64,000 bases of DNA from Serratia sp. UGAL515B_01 (GTDB lineage Bacteria > Pseudomonadota > Gammaproteobacteria > Enterobacterales > Enterobacteriaceae). The notes beneath the pieces were generated by a model, which had not been told where the DNA came from, searched no databases, and was given only the letters and a program-made list of their open reading frames with translations. Numbering within the stretch: position 1 is the stretch's first letter; the number at the start of each line of letters is the position of its first letter. Of the stretch, positions 38,256 to 47,482 are shown piece after piece. Location of the stretch: the NCBI RefSeq assembly GCF_033095805.1, contig NZ_CP109901.1:3717766-3781765 (forward strand), given 5' to 3'. Position numbers and translations under genes: made by a program.

Positions 38256-39416
38256 TTACCTCGTTACCGCCGCCTGGAAAGCTTGTTCCAGATCGGCAAT
38301 CAGATCTTCGCTGTCTTCAATTCCAACGGAAATACGCAGCAAGCTTTCGGAAATACCTGCTGCGGCACGCGCCTCTGGAACCATGCCTGCATGGGTCATG
38401 GTCGCCGCATGTGAGATCAAACTCTCTACACCACCCAATGACTCTGCCAGCGTAAACAGTTCCAGTGCAGACAAAAAACGGCGCAAAAGCGCTTCATCAC
38501 CGTCCAGTTCAAAACTGAGCATGGCCCCAAAACCTCGCTGCTGACGGCGAGCTATCTCATGGCCTGGGTGTTCTGGCAGGGAGGGATGATACAGCTTTTT
38601 GACCAACGGTTGCTGCTGTAAATAACTGACAATTGCCGCGGCATTGTGTTGTGCCGCCTTAATTCGCGGCGACAGGGTGCGGATCCCCCTCAACAGCAAA
38701 TAGCTGTCAAACGCTGCACCAGTCACACCGATATTGTTCGCCCACCATGCCAGCTCAACGGCCAAATCTTTATCTTTGGCGATCACCGCCCCAGCAACCA
38801 CATCGGAATGACCATTGAGGTATTTGGTACAGGAATGCACAACCAAATCAGCACCCAGTTCGATCGGTCGTTGCAACGCAGGGCTGAGGAATGTGTTGTC
38901 CACCACGGTCAGGGCACCTGCTTCGTGCGCCGCGTTACAAATTGCCGCAATATCCACCACCCGCAACAGTGGGTTGCTTGGGCTTTCAATCAGTACCAGT
39001 TTCGGTTTTTGAGCCAATGCCTGTTGTAACGCGGCTTCATTACCCTGGTCGATAAACAACACGCGATAGGCACCACGTTTACTCAGGCTATCGAACAAGC
39101 GATAGCTGCCGCCATAACAATCATGTGGAGCCACTAACAGATCGCCTGGTTTGAGAAAAACCGTTGTCACCAGGTGAATTGCTGACATCCCACTGCCGGT
39201 CATGACCGCCCCCGCCCCCCCTTCAAGCTCAGCCAACGCACGTTGCACCACATCTCGCGTCGGATTTCCGCGACGCGAGTAATCATGAGCACGGGGTTGA
39301 TTGAAGTCAGGGAAATTATAGGTACTGGAAAGATGGATCGGCGGGACAACACAACCGTACTGTTCGTCGTCATTCAGACCGCTACGTACGGCAATCGTGG
39401 CTGGTTTACGCGTCAT
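38256..39416 (-). CDS. metB: Cystathionine gamma-synthase
   Basis: MetB is a PLP enzyme that condenses O-succinylhomoserine with cysteine to give cystathionine. From ATG 39416 (MTRKPATIAV) it has 386 residues, as in E. coli, with the PLP lysine K198 in SCTKYLNGHSD. Fourteen extra upstream codons in the open frame are not conserved and were left out. The ribosome site is weak. It is divergent from metJ, with shared met boxes between them. Confidence 0.97.
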   Translation of the reverse strand: MTRKPATIAVRSGLNDDEQYGCVVPPIHLSSTYNFPDFNQPRAHDYSRRGNPTRDVVQRALAELEGGAGAVMTGSGMSAIHLVTTVFLKPGDLLVAPHDCYGGSYRLFDSLSKRGAYRVLFIDQGNEAALQQALAQKPKLVLIESPSNPLLRVVDIAAICNAAHEAGALTVVDNTFLSPALQRPIELGADLVVHSCTKYLNGHSDVVAGAVIAKDKDLAVELAWWANNIGVTGAAFDSYLLLRGIRTLSPRIKAAQHNAAAIVSYLQQQPLVKKLYHPSLPEHPGHEIARRQQRGFGAMLSFELDGDEALLRRFLSALELFTLAESLGGVESLISHAATMTHAGMVPEARAAAGISESLLRISVGIEDSEDLIADLEQAFQAAVTR

Positions 39417-39477
39417 AGGGTGGCTCAGCTCTCGAAAAGTGGATATATAAGATCTCAAGATTAACCGCAGAGCAAAT

Positions 39478-39509
39478 GGACGTCAATACATCTGGACATC
39501 TAAACTTCT
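39478..39509. promoter_or_regulatory. MetJ operator between metB and metJ
   Basis: Four consecutive 8-base units, GGACGTCA, ATACATCT, GGACATCT and AAACTTCT, each match the met box AGACGTCT at about 6 of 8 positions. This is the place of the known autoregulatory operator that represses both metBL and metJ. The rest of the 318-base gap (39417-39734) is AT-rich promoter DNA with no gene. Confidence 0.8.
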
Positions 39510-39734
39510 TTGCGTATAGATTGAGCAAAGAGACAATAACCGCTAAAATTATGGAGATTTGTGATCTCAGTAAGATGTTAACCCGATACGCGTAGGCCAT
39601 GCCTATTCATTGACCGGACTCAGTGACTCTTGTCGCGTAAAATTGACATTTATTTAGTGAGAACAGTGAAGATCGGGCATAATTAGCCGGTTTTTAGAAT
39701 TTTGTAAATTTTCTGACAAATTTTAAGGTATCCC

Positions 39735-40052
39735 ATGGCTGAGTGGAACGGCGAGTATGTCAGCCCTTACGCTGAACACGGTAAAAAAAGCGAGCAAGTA
39801 AAAAAAATCACGGTATCCATCCCGCTGAAGGTGCTGAAAATCCTGACTGATGAACGCACTCGTCGCCAGGTAAACAACCTGCGCCACGCCACCAATAGCG
39901 AACTGCTGTGCGAAGCATTCCTACATGCTTTTACCGGCCAGCCGCTACCGAACGATGAAGACCTGCGCAAAGAACGCAGTGATGAAATCCCGGAAGCCGC
40001 AAAAGTGCTGATGCGTGAGTTGGGTGTTGACCCAGATACTTGGGAATATTGA
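39735..40052 (+). CDS. metJ: MetJ, methionine repressor
   Basis: MetJ is a ribbon-helix-helix dimer that uses S-adenosylmethionine as corepressor and binds tandem met boxes. The 105 residues match E. coli MetJ, with the DNA-contacting strand KKITVSIPLKVLKILTDERTRRQVNNLRHATNSELLCEAF split over residues 22-61. It represses metBL, metF and itself. A shared terminator separates it from the convergent rpmE. Confidence 0.98.
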   Translation: MAEWNGEYVSPYAEHGKKSEQVKKITVSIPLKVLKILTDERTRRQVNNLRHATNSELLCEAFLHAFTGQPLPNDEDLRKERSDEIPEAAKVLMRELGVDPDTWEY

Positions 40053-40094
40053 TGCCGCCGCCAGAGGCCGGTGCAATGTGTGGATTGCAGACAA

Positions 40095-40121
40095 GAAAAA
40101 AGGCGCCGAGGGCGCCTTTTT
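40095..40121. terminator. Bidirectional terminator between metJ and rpmE
   Basis: AAAAAAGGCGCC-GAG-GGCGCCTTTTT has an A run on one side and a T run on the other, so it can stop transcription from both convergent genes. Confidence 0.92.
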
Positions 40122-40140
40122 CATCCGACAGCAAGAAATA

Positions 40141-40356
40141 TTACTTCTTAGTGCCTGGTACGCTGAAACGCTTGTTGAAGCGGTCTACGCGGCCACCGGT
40201 AGCAACGTCACGCTGCTTACCCGTATAGAACGGGTGACATTCGCCACAAACGTCCAGGTTCAGATCGTGACCCACTGTAGAACGGATTTTGATCACGTTA
40301 CCGCAAGAGCAGTTAGCAGTAACTTCTTCGTATTTTGGGTGGATACCTTGTTTCAT
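40141..40356 (-). CDS. rpmE: Ribosomal protein L31 (zinc-binding form)
   Basis: L31 bridges the two ribosomal subunits. The 71-residue protein is the C+ form with four zinc ligands: C16 and C18 in NCSCGN, C37 and C40 in CGEC. In low zinc it is replaced by the zinc-free paralogue YkgM in many bacteria. The minus strand has an extended -10 TGGTATAAT (around 40441-40449) about 85 bases before the start, which is a probable promoter. Confidence 0.98.
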   Translation of the reverse strand: MKQGIHPKYEEVTANCSCGNVIKIRSTVGHDLNLDVCGECHPFYTGKQRDVATGGRVDRFNKRFSVPGTKK

Positions 40357-40440
40357 GGGAAACCTCAGTTAAGGCCGTGTCGCTATCCAGCCTTGTTCCG
40401 CCAGACACCACACGTAGTTGATGATCGATTTTGGTATGGA

Positions 40441-40449
40441 ATTATACCA
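40441..40449 (-). promoter_or_regulatory. Probable rpmE promoter, extended -10
   Basis: On the minus strand the sequence TTTGGTATAATTCC contains TGG before a perfect TATAAT. No good -35 is seen, which an extended -10 can tolerate. The rest of the 398-base rpmE-priA gap holds an ERIC remnant and no gene. Confidence 0.5.
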
Positions 40450-40492
40450 AAGGCGGCAAATTATACAGAATAAAATACACTGCGCAATCGCA

Positions 40493-40550
40493 TGTACTCT
40501 AAATAATTCGAGTTGCCGACAGACAGCAAACTCGTAAGTCCCCGGCAGCA
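40493..40550. repeat. Left-half ERIC remnant
   Basis: The stretch CTCTAAATAATTCGAGTTGC followed by AGACAGCAAACTCGTAAGTCCCC matches the first half of ERIC (TATACCCTAAATAATTCGAG...GGCAAGCGAGTGAATCCCC). The core and right half are missing, so it is a truncated copy. Confidence 0.65.
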
Positions 40551-40754
40551 TCGCGAATTATTGATGGCTAGGACGCCCAACAAATCCGTCATAAATAAAT
40601 TTGTGCACGACTTGCAAGCCCAGAAAGGGATAAGCCAAAAGGTAGCCGAGTGGACGCAGCACACACACTGGCAACTTGATGCATGACGAGTATGAGCACA
40701 TTTAACGGCCAGCAGTGTAAACTAACCGACAACCTTTTCTAGCTGGATCGCCAC

Positions 40755-42950
40755 ATGCCTGTTGTACACGTCGCTCTGCCGGTTCCCCTCGCCCGTACCT
40801 TCGATTATCTGCTGCCAGAAGACCTACAGCCGGTTATCGGCGCGCGTGTCAGAGTACCTTGGGGAAAACAACGGGCGATAGGTATCATCACCGGGTGCAG
40901 TGAGACCAGTGAACTGCCCTTGGAAAAGCTCAAGCCCATCGAAGGCTTGCTGGATAACCAATCGCTGTTTTCCAACAGCCTATGGCGCATACTGCGGTGG
41001 GCCAGCGAATACTACCATTATCCCATTGGTGAAGTACTCTTCCACGCCTTGCCGATCCTGTTGCGGCAGGGAAAACCCGCCGAAGGTGCCCCTCTATGGC
41101 AATGGTTTGCCACCGAACAGGGGCGGGCCACACCACCGGAAAGTCTAAGACGTGCTCCGAAACAACAACAAGCACTGGCAGCTCTGCTACAGCGGCCGGT
41201 GTATCGCCATCAGATCAATGAGTTGGACCTGACAGAAAGCGCATTACAAGCGTTACGTGTCAAAGGGTTGAGTGAAATCCGTGCGCAAGCGGTGGCAACG
41301 CTAGACTGGCGACCCGGTTTTGAAGTGCTTGGTGAACGCCTGAGACTCAATACCGAACAGGCTACGGCGGTGGGCGCTATCCGCAGCGAAGACGATAGCT
41401 TTGCTGCCTGGCTGCTGGCTGGTGTCACCGGTTCGGGTAAAACGGAGGTTTATCTCAGCGTCCTGGAAAACATCTTGGCGCAAGGTAAACAGGCGTTGGT
41501 TCTGGTACCTGAGATCGGCTTAACCCCGCAGACTATCGCCCGCTTTCGTGAACGTTTTAATGCCCCGATAGACGTGCTTCACTCTGGTCTTAACGATAGC
41601 GAGCGGCTGGCCGTTTGGCTACGTGCTCGCAGTGGTGAAGCCGCAATCGTGATCGGTACGCGTTCAGCGCTGTTTACCCCCTTCTCACGCCTGGGCGTAA
41701 TCATTATCGACGAAGAGCATGACAGCTCTTATAAACAGCAGGAGGGTTGGCGTTACCACGCCCGCGATCTGGCGGTATTCCGTGCCCATGAAGAAAATAT
41801 CCCTATGGTTATGGGCTCTGCCACCCCTGCTCTAGAAACACTGCATAACGTGCAGTTAGGCAAATATCGTCAGCTAAAACTGACTCAGCGAGCAGGTAAT
41901 GCCAAACTGGCGAATCAGCATCTGATAGATTTAAAAGGCCTGCCACTGAAGGTCGGGCTCTCTCAGCCTTTATTGAAAAGCATGCAACATCATTTGAAAA
42001 ACGGCAATCAGGTGATGTTGTTCCTGAATCGACGTGGATACGCACCTGCGCTTCTTTGTCATGAGTGCGGATGGATCGCCGAGTGTCAGCGCTGCGATCG
42101 CTACTATACGTTCCATCAAAATCAGCGCCAGTTACGCTGCCACCACTGCGACAGTCAACGCCCAGTTCCCTATCAGTGTCCACAGTGTGGTTCGACACAC
42201 CTTGTTTCTATTGGCGTTGGAACCGAACAGCTGGAAAATGAACTGGCCCCGCTGTTCCCGGAAACCGCCATTACCCGTATCGATCGTGATACCACTAGCC
42301 GTAAAGGCTCACTGGAGCAGCATCTGGTCGATATTCACCGCGGCGGCCCACGGATCCTGATAGGGACACAAATGTTGGCAAAAGGCCACCATTTTCCGAA
42401 TGTAACCCTAGTTGCACTACTGGATGTTGACGGTGCGCTGTTCTCAGCGGACTTTCGGTCTGCTGAGCGCTTTGCTCAGCTTTATACTCAAGTTTCAGGC
42501 CGTGCTGGGCGCGCTGGCAAACAGGGAGAAGTTCTGTTGCAAACCCATCACCCGGACCATCCATTACTCCAGATATTACTGCAGCAAGGTTACGACGCTT
42601 TCGCCAAGCAAACGCTGGCAGAGCGCAACAGCGTATTTCTTCCCCCTTATACCAATCATGTTATCGTGCGTTCGGAAGACCACGATAACCAGCAAGCCTC
42701 GTTGTTCCTTCAGCAACTGCGCAATCTGTTAGAAGCAAGCCCACTAAAAGATGATTCACTGTGGGTGATGGGGCCAGTCCCTGCATTGCAACCAAAACGC
42801 GGAGGCAGATTCCGCTGGCAACTGTTACTACAACATCCTTCGCGGCGCCTATTGCAGCAACTTATGAAAAACACATTACCGCTGATTGGGAGCTTGCCAC
42901 AGGCACGTAAAGTGAAATGGACATTGGACGTCGACCCCATCGATAGCTAA
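40755..42950 (+). CDS. priA: PriA, primosomal replication-restart helicase
   Basis: PriA recognises stalled forks and D-loops and loads the replisome through PriB, DnaT and DnaC. All 731 residues are present: N-terminal DNA-binding domain, Walker A GVTGSGKTEVY (about 226-236), the DEEH box in IIDEEHDSSYKQQEGWRYHARD, and a zinc-binding region with pairs of cysteines (CHECGWIAECQRCD, CHHC, CPQCG). Motifs V and VI (GTQMLAKGHHFP and QVSGRAGRAGK) follow. It is a monocistronic-looking gene upstream of cytR. Confidence 0.98.
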   Translation: MPVVHVALPVPLARTFDYLLPEDLQPVIGARVRVPWGKQRAIGIITGCSETSELPLEKLKPIEGLLDNQSLFSNSLWRILRWASEYYHYPIGEVLFHALPILLRQGKPAEGAPLWQWFATEQGRATPPESLRRAPKQQQALAALLQRPVYRHQINELDLTESALQALRVKGLSEIRAQAVATLDWRPGFEVLGERLRLNTEQATAVGAIRSEDDSFAAWLLAGVTGSGKTEVYLSVLENILAQGKQALVLVPEIGLTPQTIARFRERFNAPIDVLHSGLNDSERLAVWLRARSGEAAIVIGTRSALFTPFSRLGVIIIDEEHDSSYKQQEGWRYHARDLAVFRAHEENIPMVMGSATPALETLHNVQLGKYRQLKLTQRAGNAKLANQHLIDLKGLPLKVGLSQPLLKSMQHHLKNGNQVMLFLNRRGYAPALLCHECGWIAECQRCDRYYTFHQNQRQLRCHHCDSQRPVPYQCPQCGSTHLVSIGVGTEQLENELAPLFPETAITRIDRDTTSRKGSLEQHLVDIHRGGPRILIGTQMLAKGHHFPNVTLVALLDVDGALFSADFRSAERFAQLYTQVSGRAGRAGKQGEVLLQTHHPDHPLLQILLQQGYDAFAKQTLAERNSVFLPPYTNHVIVRSEDHDNQQASLFLQQLRNLLEASPLKDDSLWVMGPVPALQPKRGGRFRWQLLLQHPSRRLLQQLMKNTLPLIGSLPQARKVKWTLDVDPIDS

Positions 42951-43193
42951 AACGAAAAATCCTGATTCTAGGGCTGATAGACCCAAACACTTGCCCTTGA
43001 TTTTGCGAGTTGATACGAAAAAACCTCTAACATCACACTTTTTATGCAAACTAGGTAACAAAAACAGATCGTAATCTGTTTAGAATGTTTGAACGTCAAT
43101 GGCGCTAAAAAATAATTACATCAACAAATGCCAGAATGTATGAACAAACTGAAGTAGCGGCGTTAGCATGAAGCTGACGCAAGGAGAAAGGCG

Positions 43194-44222
43194 TTGGAAC
43201 ACAAAAAAGAATTATCCATGACAACCATGAAAGACGTTGCCGAAATGGCTGGCGTTTCAACGGCAACCGTATCGCGCGCGCTCATGAACCCAGAGAAGGT
43301 ATCAACTCCAACGCGTCAGAAAGTAGAGCAGGCCGTGTTGGCTGTGGGTTACTCGCCTCATGCTCTGTCACGGAGTGTCAAACGCAATGAATCCCGCACC
43401 ATTCTAGTGATTGTCCCGAACATCTGCGATCCATTTTTCGCCGATGTGATCCAGGGGATCGAGCAAACTGCAGCCCAGCATGGCTATCTGGTACTGATCG
43501 GTGATTGCGCTCAGCAACATCAGCAGGAACGAACCTTCGTCAATCTGATCATCACCAAGCAAATTGACGGAATGCTGCTGCTCGGTTCAAATCTGCCCTT
43601 CGACGCCAGCAAAGAGGAACAGCGCAACTTGCCTCCCATGGTGATGGCCAACGAGTTTGCACCGGAACTTGAGCTACCAACCGTTCATATCGATAACCTG
43701 ACAGCTGCGTTTGAAGCCGTAAATTATCTACAACAACTTGGCCATAAACGGATAGCATGTGTGGCTGGGCCAGAAAATATGCCGCTCAGCCATTATCGCT
43801 TACAAGGTTACATTCAGGCCTTACGTCGAAATGGCATTGACATCGAGAGCAGCTATATAACTCGCTGTGATTTTTCTTACGAAGCAGGGGCAAAAGCGTT
43901 GGCATCGTTGATGGCACTACCAAAACCGCCTACGGCCGTCTTTTGTCATAGCGACACCATTGCTATTGGCGTACTATCCCAAGCAAAAAAAATGGGCTTT
44001 CGTATACCACAAGACCTCTCTATTGTCGGTTTTGACGATATCAAGTTGACCCAATATTGTGACCCACCTTTGACAACAGTGGCTCAACCCCGTTTCCAGA
44101 TTGGTCAACAAGCAATGCTACTGTTGCTAGAGCAGTTACACGGGCAAGTAGTCAACAACGGTTCAAGGCTCTTAGACAGCGAATTAATCATTAGGGATAG
44201 CACTTCGGCCCCGAAACGCTAG
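43194..44222 (+). CDS. cytR: CytR, LacI-family repressor of nucleoside genes
   Basis: CytR represses nucleoside uptake and catabolism genes together with CRP and is relieved by cytidine. The 342-residue protein has the LacI helix-turn-helix at residues 11-32 (TMKDVAEMAGVSTATVSRALM) and a periplasmic-binding-protein-like effector domain with RNESRTILVIVPNICDPFF and LIGDCAQQHQQE. TTG 43194 is taken as the start because AAGGAG lies 7 bases before it; ATG 43218 is an alternative. It precedes ftsN, as in E. coli. Confidence 0.95.
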   Translation: MEHKKELSMTTMKDVAEMAGVSTATVSRALMNPEKVSTPTRQKVEQAVLAVGYSPHALSRSVKRNESRTILVIVPNICDPFFADVIQGIEQTAAQHGYLVLIGDCAQQHQQERTFVNLIITKQIDGMLLLGSNLPFDASKEEQRNLPPMVMANEFAPELELPTVHIDNLTAAFEAVNYLQQLGHKRIACVAGPENMPLSHYRLQGYIQALRRNGIDIESSYITRCDFSYEAGAKALASLMALPKPPTAVFCHSDTIAIGVLSQAKKMGFRIPQDLSIVGFDDIKLTQYCDPPLTTVAQPRFQIGQQAMLLLLEQLHGQVVNNGSRLLDSELIIRDSTSAPKR

Positions 44223-44428
44223 TCAAATAATTTTGGGTTAAGTAACATGGCTGACCTAGTACCTGTCAGGCTGGCATAATAATAGTTGTAGCCATTTTGC
44301 CAGAACAGCTCCAAGCGCGTTAATCACGTGCATTAAGCTGATGTGAAATGGCTGATAAAGTAGCTTATATCCATAGTTCTCAATAAGTGGATAGGTTTTT
44401 AACCCCATCAGGATACAGCGGAATTATA

Positions 44429-45403
44429 GTGGCACAGAAAGACTATGTAGGCCGCGGGCGCTCAGAAGCCGCGCAGCGTAAAACCACCAGCCGTAAAAGA
44501 CGCAGTTCGCCACAGGTACCCAAAACCATGGTGACGCTTGCGGTTGCTATTTTGGTTGTGTTTATCGGTGGCCTCTATTTCATTACGCACCACCAGCCAG
44601 ATGATAAAACAATCATACCCACACACAGCAGTCGCTCAGGCAACGGTTTACCACCGAAGCCAGAAGAACGCTGGCGTTATATTAAAGAGTTGGAAAACCG
44701 CCAAATTAGTATTCCGTCACCCACCGAGCCAAATGCTGGGGGTGAAAGCATTGCTAAACCCCAGTTGACGGATGAACAACGCCAGTTGCTGGAACAAATG
44801 CAGTCCGATATGCAACAGCGCCCAACGCAGCTGTCTGAAGTGCCTTATAACAGTAGCAAGCAGACGCATAATGCAGGCGACCGTCAACAGCCGATGCAAC
44901 AACAATTGCAGCAACCACCGGCACAGCAGCAGGTAGCCCAACCGCGCAACCCGTTCAACAATGGTGTATCTTCTCAGCAGCATCAACAAACGGTATCGCA
45001 ACCCAAACCACAGGTGATCGCACCACCAGAACCAATTCGGCAAGTGGAACCAAAACCAGAGTTAAAACCTGTAGTAAGACAAGAAACTAAGCCTGAGCCC
45101 AAAAAAGAAGTTAAGTCACAACTAAAGCAAGAAGTGAAACCAGAAATTGCAAAACAAGAGGCCAAACCTGAACAGAAACAAAAATGGATGGTGCAATGTG
45201 GTTCGTTCCGTGCAACTGAACAAGCTGAATCGGTGAGGGCACAGCTGGCATTTGGCGGCATCGAAAGTCGCATCACCTCAAGTGGAGGTTGGAACCGCGT
45301 TATGCTGGGCCCATACAATAGCCGTACAGCTGCAGATAAAGCCTTAGCTCATCTGAAGGGTAATGGTATGTCAAGTTGCATTCCCCTAGCCATTGGGGGT
45401 TGA
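44429..45403 (+). CDS. ftsN: FtsN, essential cell division protein
   Basis: FtsN is a bitopic inner-membrane protein that activates septal peptidoglycan synthesis through FtsA and FtsQLB. The start is GTG 44429 (VAQKDYVGRG), matching the E. coli MAQRDYV; this gives 324 residues. The short basic cytoplasmic part is followed by one membrane helix (about residues 34-54) and the periplasmic GNGLPPKPEERWRYIKELENRQ region needed for activity. Then comes a long Gln/Pro-rich and Lys/Glu/Pro-rich linker (about 130-243), and a C-terminal SPOR domain (about 245-322) that binds denuded glycans. Confidence 0.95.
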   Translation: MAQKDYVGRGRSEAAQRKTTSRKRRSSPQVPKTMVTLAVAILVVFIGGLYFITHHQPDDKTIIPTHSSRSGNGLPPKPEERWRYIKELENRQISIPSPTEPNAGGESIAKPQLTDEQRQLLEQMQSDMQQRPTQLSEVPYNSSKQTHNAGDRQQPMQQQLQQPPAQQQVAQPRNPFNNGVSSQQHQQTVSQPKPQVIAPPEPIRQVEPKPELKPVVRQETKPEPKKEVKSQLKQEVKPEIAKQEAKPEQKQKWMVQCGSFRATEQAESVRAQLAFGGIESRITSSGGWNRVMLGPYNSRTAADKALAHLKGNGMSSCIPLAIGG

Positions 45404-45426
45404 AAAGCGTTAATCCCCCCCCATCT
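45400..45426 (+). promoter_or_regulatory. Heat-shock (sigma-32) promoter of hslVU
   Basis: TTGAAA (45400-45405) and CCCCATCT (45419-45426), 13 bases apart, fit the sigma-32 consensus CTTGAAA-N13-15-CCCCATnT. The -35 overlaps the ftsN stop codon. hslVU is a known heat-shock operon with a promoter in this place. Confidence 0.8.
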
Positions 45427-45440
45427 ATACTCTCAATATG

Positions 45441-45480
45441 CCTCGTAGCCACTACCCCCCGGAGGCTACGGGGATCTTTT
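45441..45480 (+). promoter_or_regulatory. Leader stem-loop of hslVU
   Basis: CCTCGTAGCC (45441-45450) pairs with GGCTACGGGG (45464-45473) over 10 bp with one G-U, and TCTTTTT follows. It resembles a terminator for ftsN, but it is also in the 5' leader of hslVU, where a stabilising hairpin is known in E. coli. Which role dominates cannot be told from sequence. Confidence 0.65.
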
Positions 45481-45504
45481 TAAGTCTGCAACGAGGGTCT
45501 ACTC

Positions 45505-46035
45505 GTGACAACAATTGTAAGCGTACGCCGCAACGGTCAGGTAGTGATCGGTGGTGATGGTCAAGCCACACTGGGCAACACGGTAATGAAGGGCAACGTC
45601 AAAAAAGTCCGTCGCCTGTATAACGACAAAGTGATTGCCGGGTTTGCTGGGGGTACGGCTGATGCTTTTACCCTGTTCGAATTATTCGAGCGCAAATTGG
45701 AAATGCATCAGGGCCATTTAGTTAAAGCCGCTGTTGAACTGGCAAAAGACTGGCGTACCGATCGCATGCTACGCAAATTGGAAGCGCTGCTCGCAGTGGC
45801 TGATGAAAATGCCTCGCTAATCATTACCGGTAACGGCGACGTCGTTCAGCCAGAAAATGATTTGATTGCTATCGGTTCCGGCGGCCCTTATGCCCAATCT
45901 GCCGCCCGCGCACTGTTGGAAAATACCGAATTAAGCGCCCGTGAGATCGTTGAGAAATCCCTCTGCATCGCAGGTGACATCTGTATTTACACCAACCATT
46001 TCCACACTATTGAAGAATTGCCTTCCAAAGCGTAA
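45505..46035 (+). CDS. hslV: HslV, protease subunit of HslUV
   Basis: HslV is the threonine protease of the ATP-dependent HslUV (ClpYQ) complex. It starts at GTG 45505; after removal of the first residue T2 becomes the catalytic N-terminal nucleophile (TTIVSVRRNG). The 176 residues include the proteasome-like TLGNTVMKGNVKKVRRLYND and SGGPYAQSAARALLENTELSA. It is 12 bases upstream of hslU. Confidence 0.98.
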   Translation: MTTIVSVRRNGQVVIGGDGQATLGNTVMKGNVKKVRRLYNDKVIAGFAGGTADAFTLFELFERKLEMHQGHLVKAAVELAKDWRTDRMLRKLEALLAVADENASLIITGNGDVVQPENDLIAIGSGGPYAQSAARALLENTELSAREIVEKSLCIAGDICIYTNHFHTIEELPSKA

Positions 46036-46047
46036 GGATCGAATACC

Positions 46048-47382
46048 ATGTCTGAAATGACCCCGCGCGAGATCGTCAGTGAGCTGGACAGTTATATTAT
46101 TGGCCAGAACAAAGCCAAACGTGCTGTCGCTATCGCCCTGCGTAACCGCTGGCGCCGGATGCAACTCAACGAGATGCTCCGTCACGAAGTGACGCCAAAA
46201 AATATCCTGATGATCGGTCCTACTGGTGTTGGTAAAACAGAGATTGCTCGTCGCCTGGCCAAACTAGCCAATGCCCCATTCATCAAAGTAGAGGCTACCA
46301 AGTTCACCGAAGTGGGCTATGTAGGTAAAGAAGTAGACTCTATTATCCGCGATCTGACAGATGCTGCCGTGAAAATGGTGCGTTTGCAGTCGATCGAAAA
46401 AAACCGTACCCGTGCAGAAGAAATGGCGGAAGAACGCATTCTGGATGTGTTAATCCCACCAGCCAAGAATAACTGGGGCCAACCAGAAGAGCAGCAAGAA
46501 CCTTCTGCCGCCCGTCAGGCATTTCGTAAGAAACTGCGGGAAGGTCAGCTGGATGATAAAGAAATCGAGATCGATCTGGCTGCGGCACCGATTGGGGTAG
46601 AAATCATGGCTCCTCCAGGCATGGAAGAGATGACCAACCAGTTGCAATCGATGTTCCAGAATCTGGGGGGACAAAAACAGAAACCACGTAAGCTAAAGAT
46701 CAAAGAGGCTTTCAAGCTGCTGGTTGAAGAAGAAGCAGCCAAGCTGGTCAACCCGGAAGAGCTGAAAGAACAGGCTGTAGAAGCCGTTGAACAGCACGGC
46801 ATCGTGTTCATCGATGAGATCGATAAAATCTGTAAGCGTAGTGGTCAAAGTTCTGGCCCGGACGTTTCTCGCGAAGGTGTTCAGCGTGATCTGTTGCCCT
46901 TGGTGGAAGGGTGTACGGTTTCTACCAAGCACGGAATGGTAAAAACCGATCACATTCTGTTTATTGCCTCTGGCGCTTTCCAGACTGCCAGCCCTTCAGA
47001 CTTGATCCCAGAGCTACAAGGCCGTCTGCCGATCCGTGTGGAGCTGCAAGCGCTGACAACAGAAGATTTTGAACGCATTCTGACAGAACCGAGTGCATCG
47101 CTGAGCGAACAGTACAAGGCGTTAATGGCAACCGAAGGCGTCTCCATTGATTTCACCACCGATGGTATCCGCCGTATCGCCGAGGCAGCATGGCAGGTTA
47201 ACGAACGCACCGAAAACATTGGCGCACGCCGCCTGCATACCGTACTGGAACGCCTGATGGAAGATATATCCTACGATGCGAGTGAAATTAGCGGCCAATC
47301 CATTACAATTGACGCCGATTACGTGCGCAATCATCTGGATGAACTGGTAGCAGATGAAGATCTGAGCCGTTTCATCTTATAA
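46048..47382 (+). CDS. hslU: HslU, ATPase subunit of HslUV
   Basis: HslU is the AAA+ hexamer that unfolds substrates such as SulA and RpoH and feeds them to HslV. The 444 residues have the Walker A GPTGVGKT at 57-64, an intermediate (I) domain at about 110-240, the Walker B VFIDEIDKI near 253, and the C-terminal EDLSRFIL that docks into HslV. It is the second gene of the operon and is followed by a strong terminator. Confidence 0.98.
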   Translation: MSEMTPREIVSELDSYIIGQNKAKRAVAIALRNRWRRMQLNEMLRHEVTPKNILMIGPTGVGKTEIARRLAKLANAPFIKVEATKFTEVGYVGKEVDSIIRDLTDAAVKMVRLQSIEKNRTRAEEMAEERILDVLIPPAKNNWGQPEEQQEPSAARQAFRKKLREGQLDDKEIEIDLAAAPIGVEIMAPPGMEEMTNQLQSMFQNLGGQKQKPRKLKIKEAFKLLVEEEAAKLVNPEELKEQAVEAVEQHGIVFIDEIDKICKRSGQSSGPDVSREGVQRDLLPLVEGCTVSTKHGMVKTDHILFIASGAFQTASPSDLIPELQGRLPIRVELQALTTEDFERILTEPSASLSEQYKALMATEGVSIDFTTDGIRRIAEAAWQVNERTENIGARRLHTVLERLMEDISYDASEISGQSITIDADYVRNHLDELVADEDLSRFIL

Positions 47383-47412
47383 TCGCTCTATCACTGTCCT
47401 GTCAGTTATCTA

Positions 47413-47447
47413 TGTGGGAGGCAAAGCCTCCCACATTTGTTTTTTTG
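47413..47447 (+). terminator. hslVU terminator
   Basis: TGTGGGAGGC-AAA-GCCTCCCACA is a perfect 10-bp stem, followed by a T-rich run with seven T in a row. Confidence 0.93.
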
Positions 47448-47482
47448 ATGGACACCGTCTTTTTGACTTACTGAAGCGAAAA

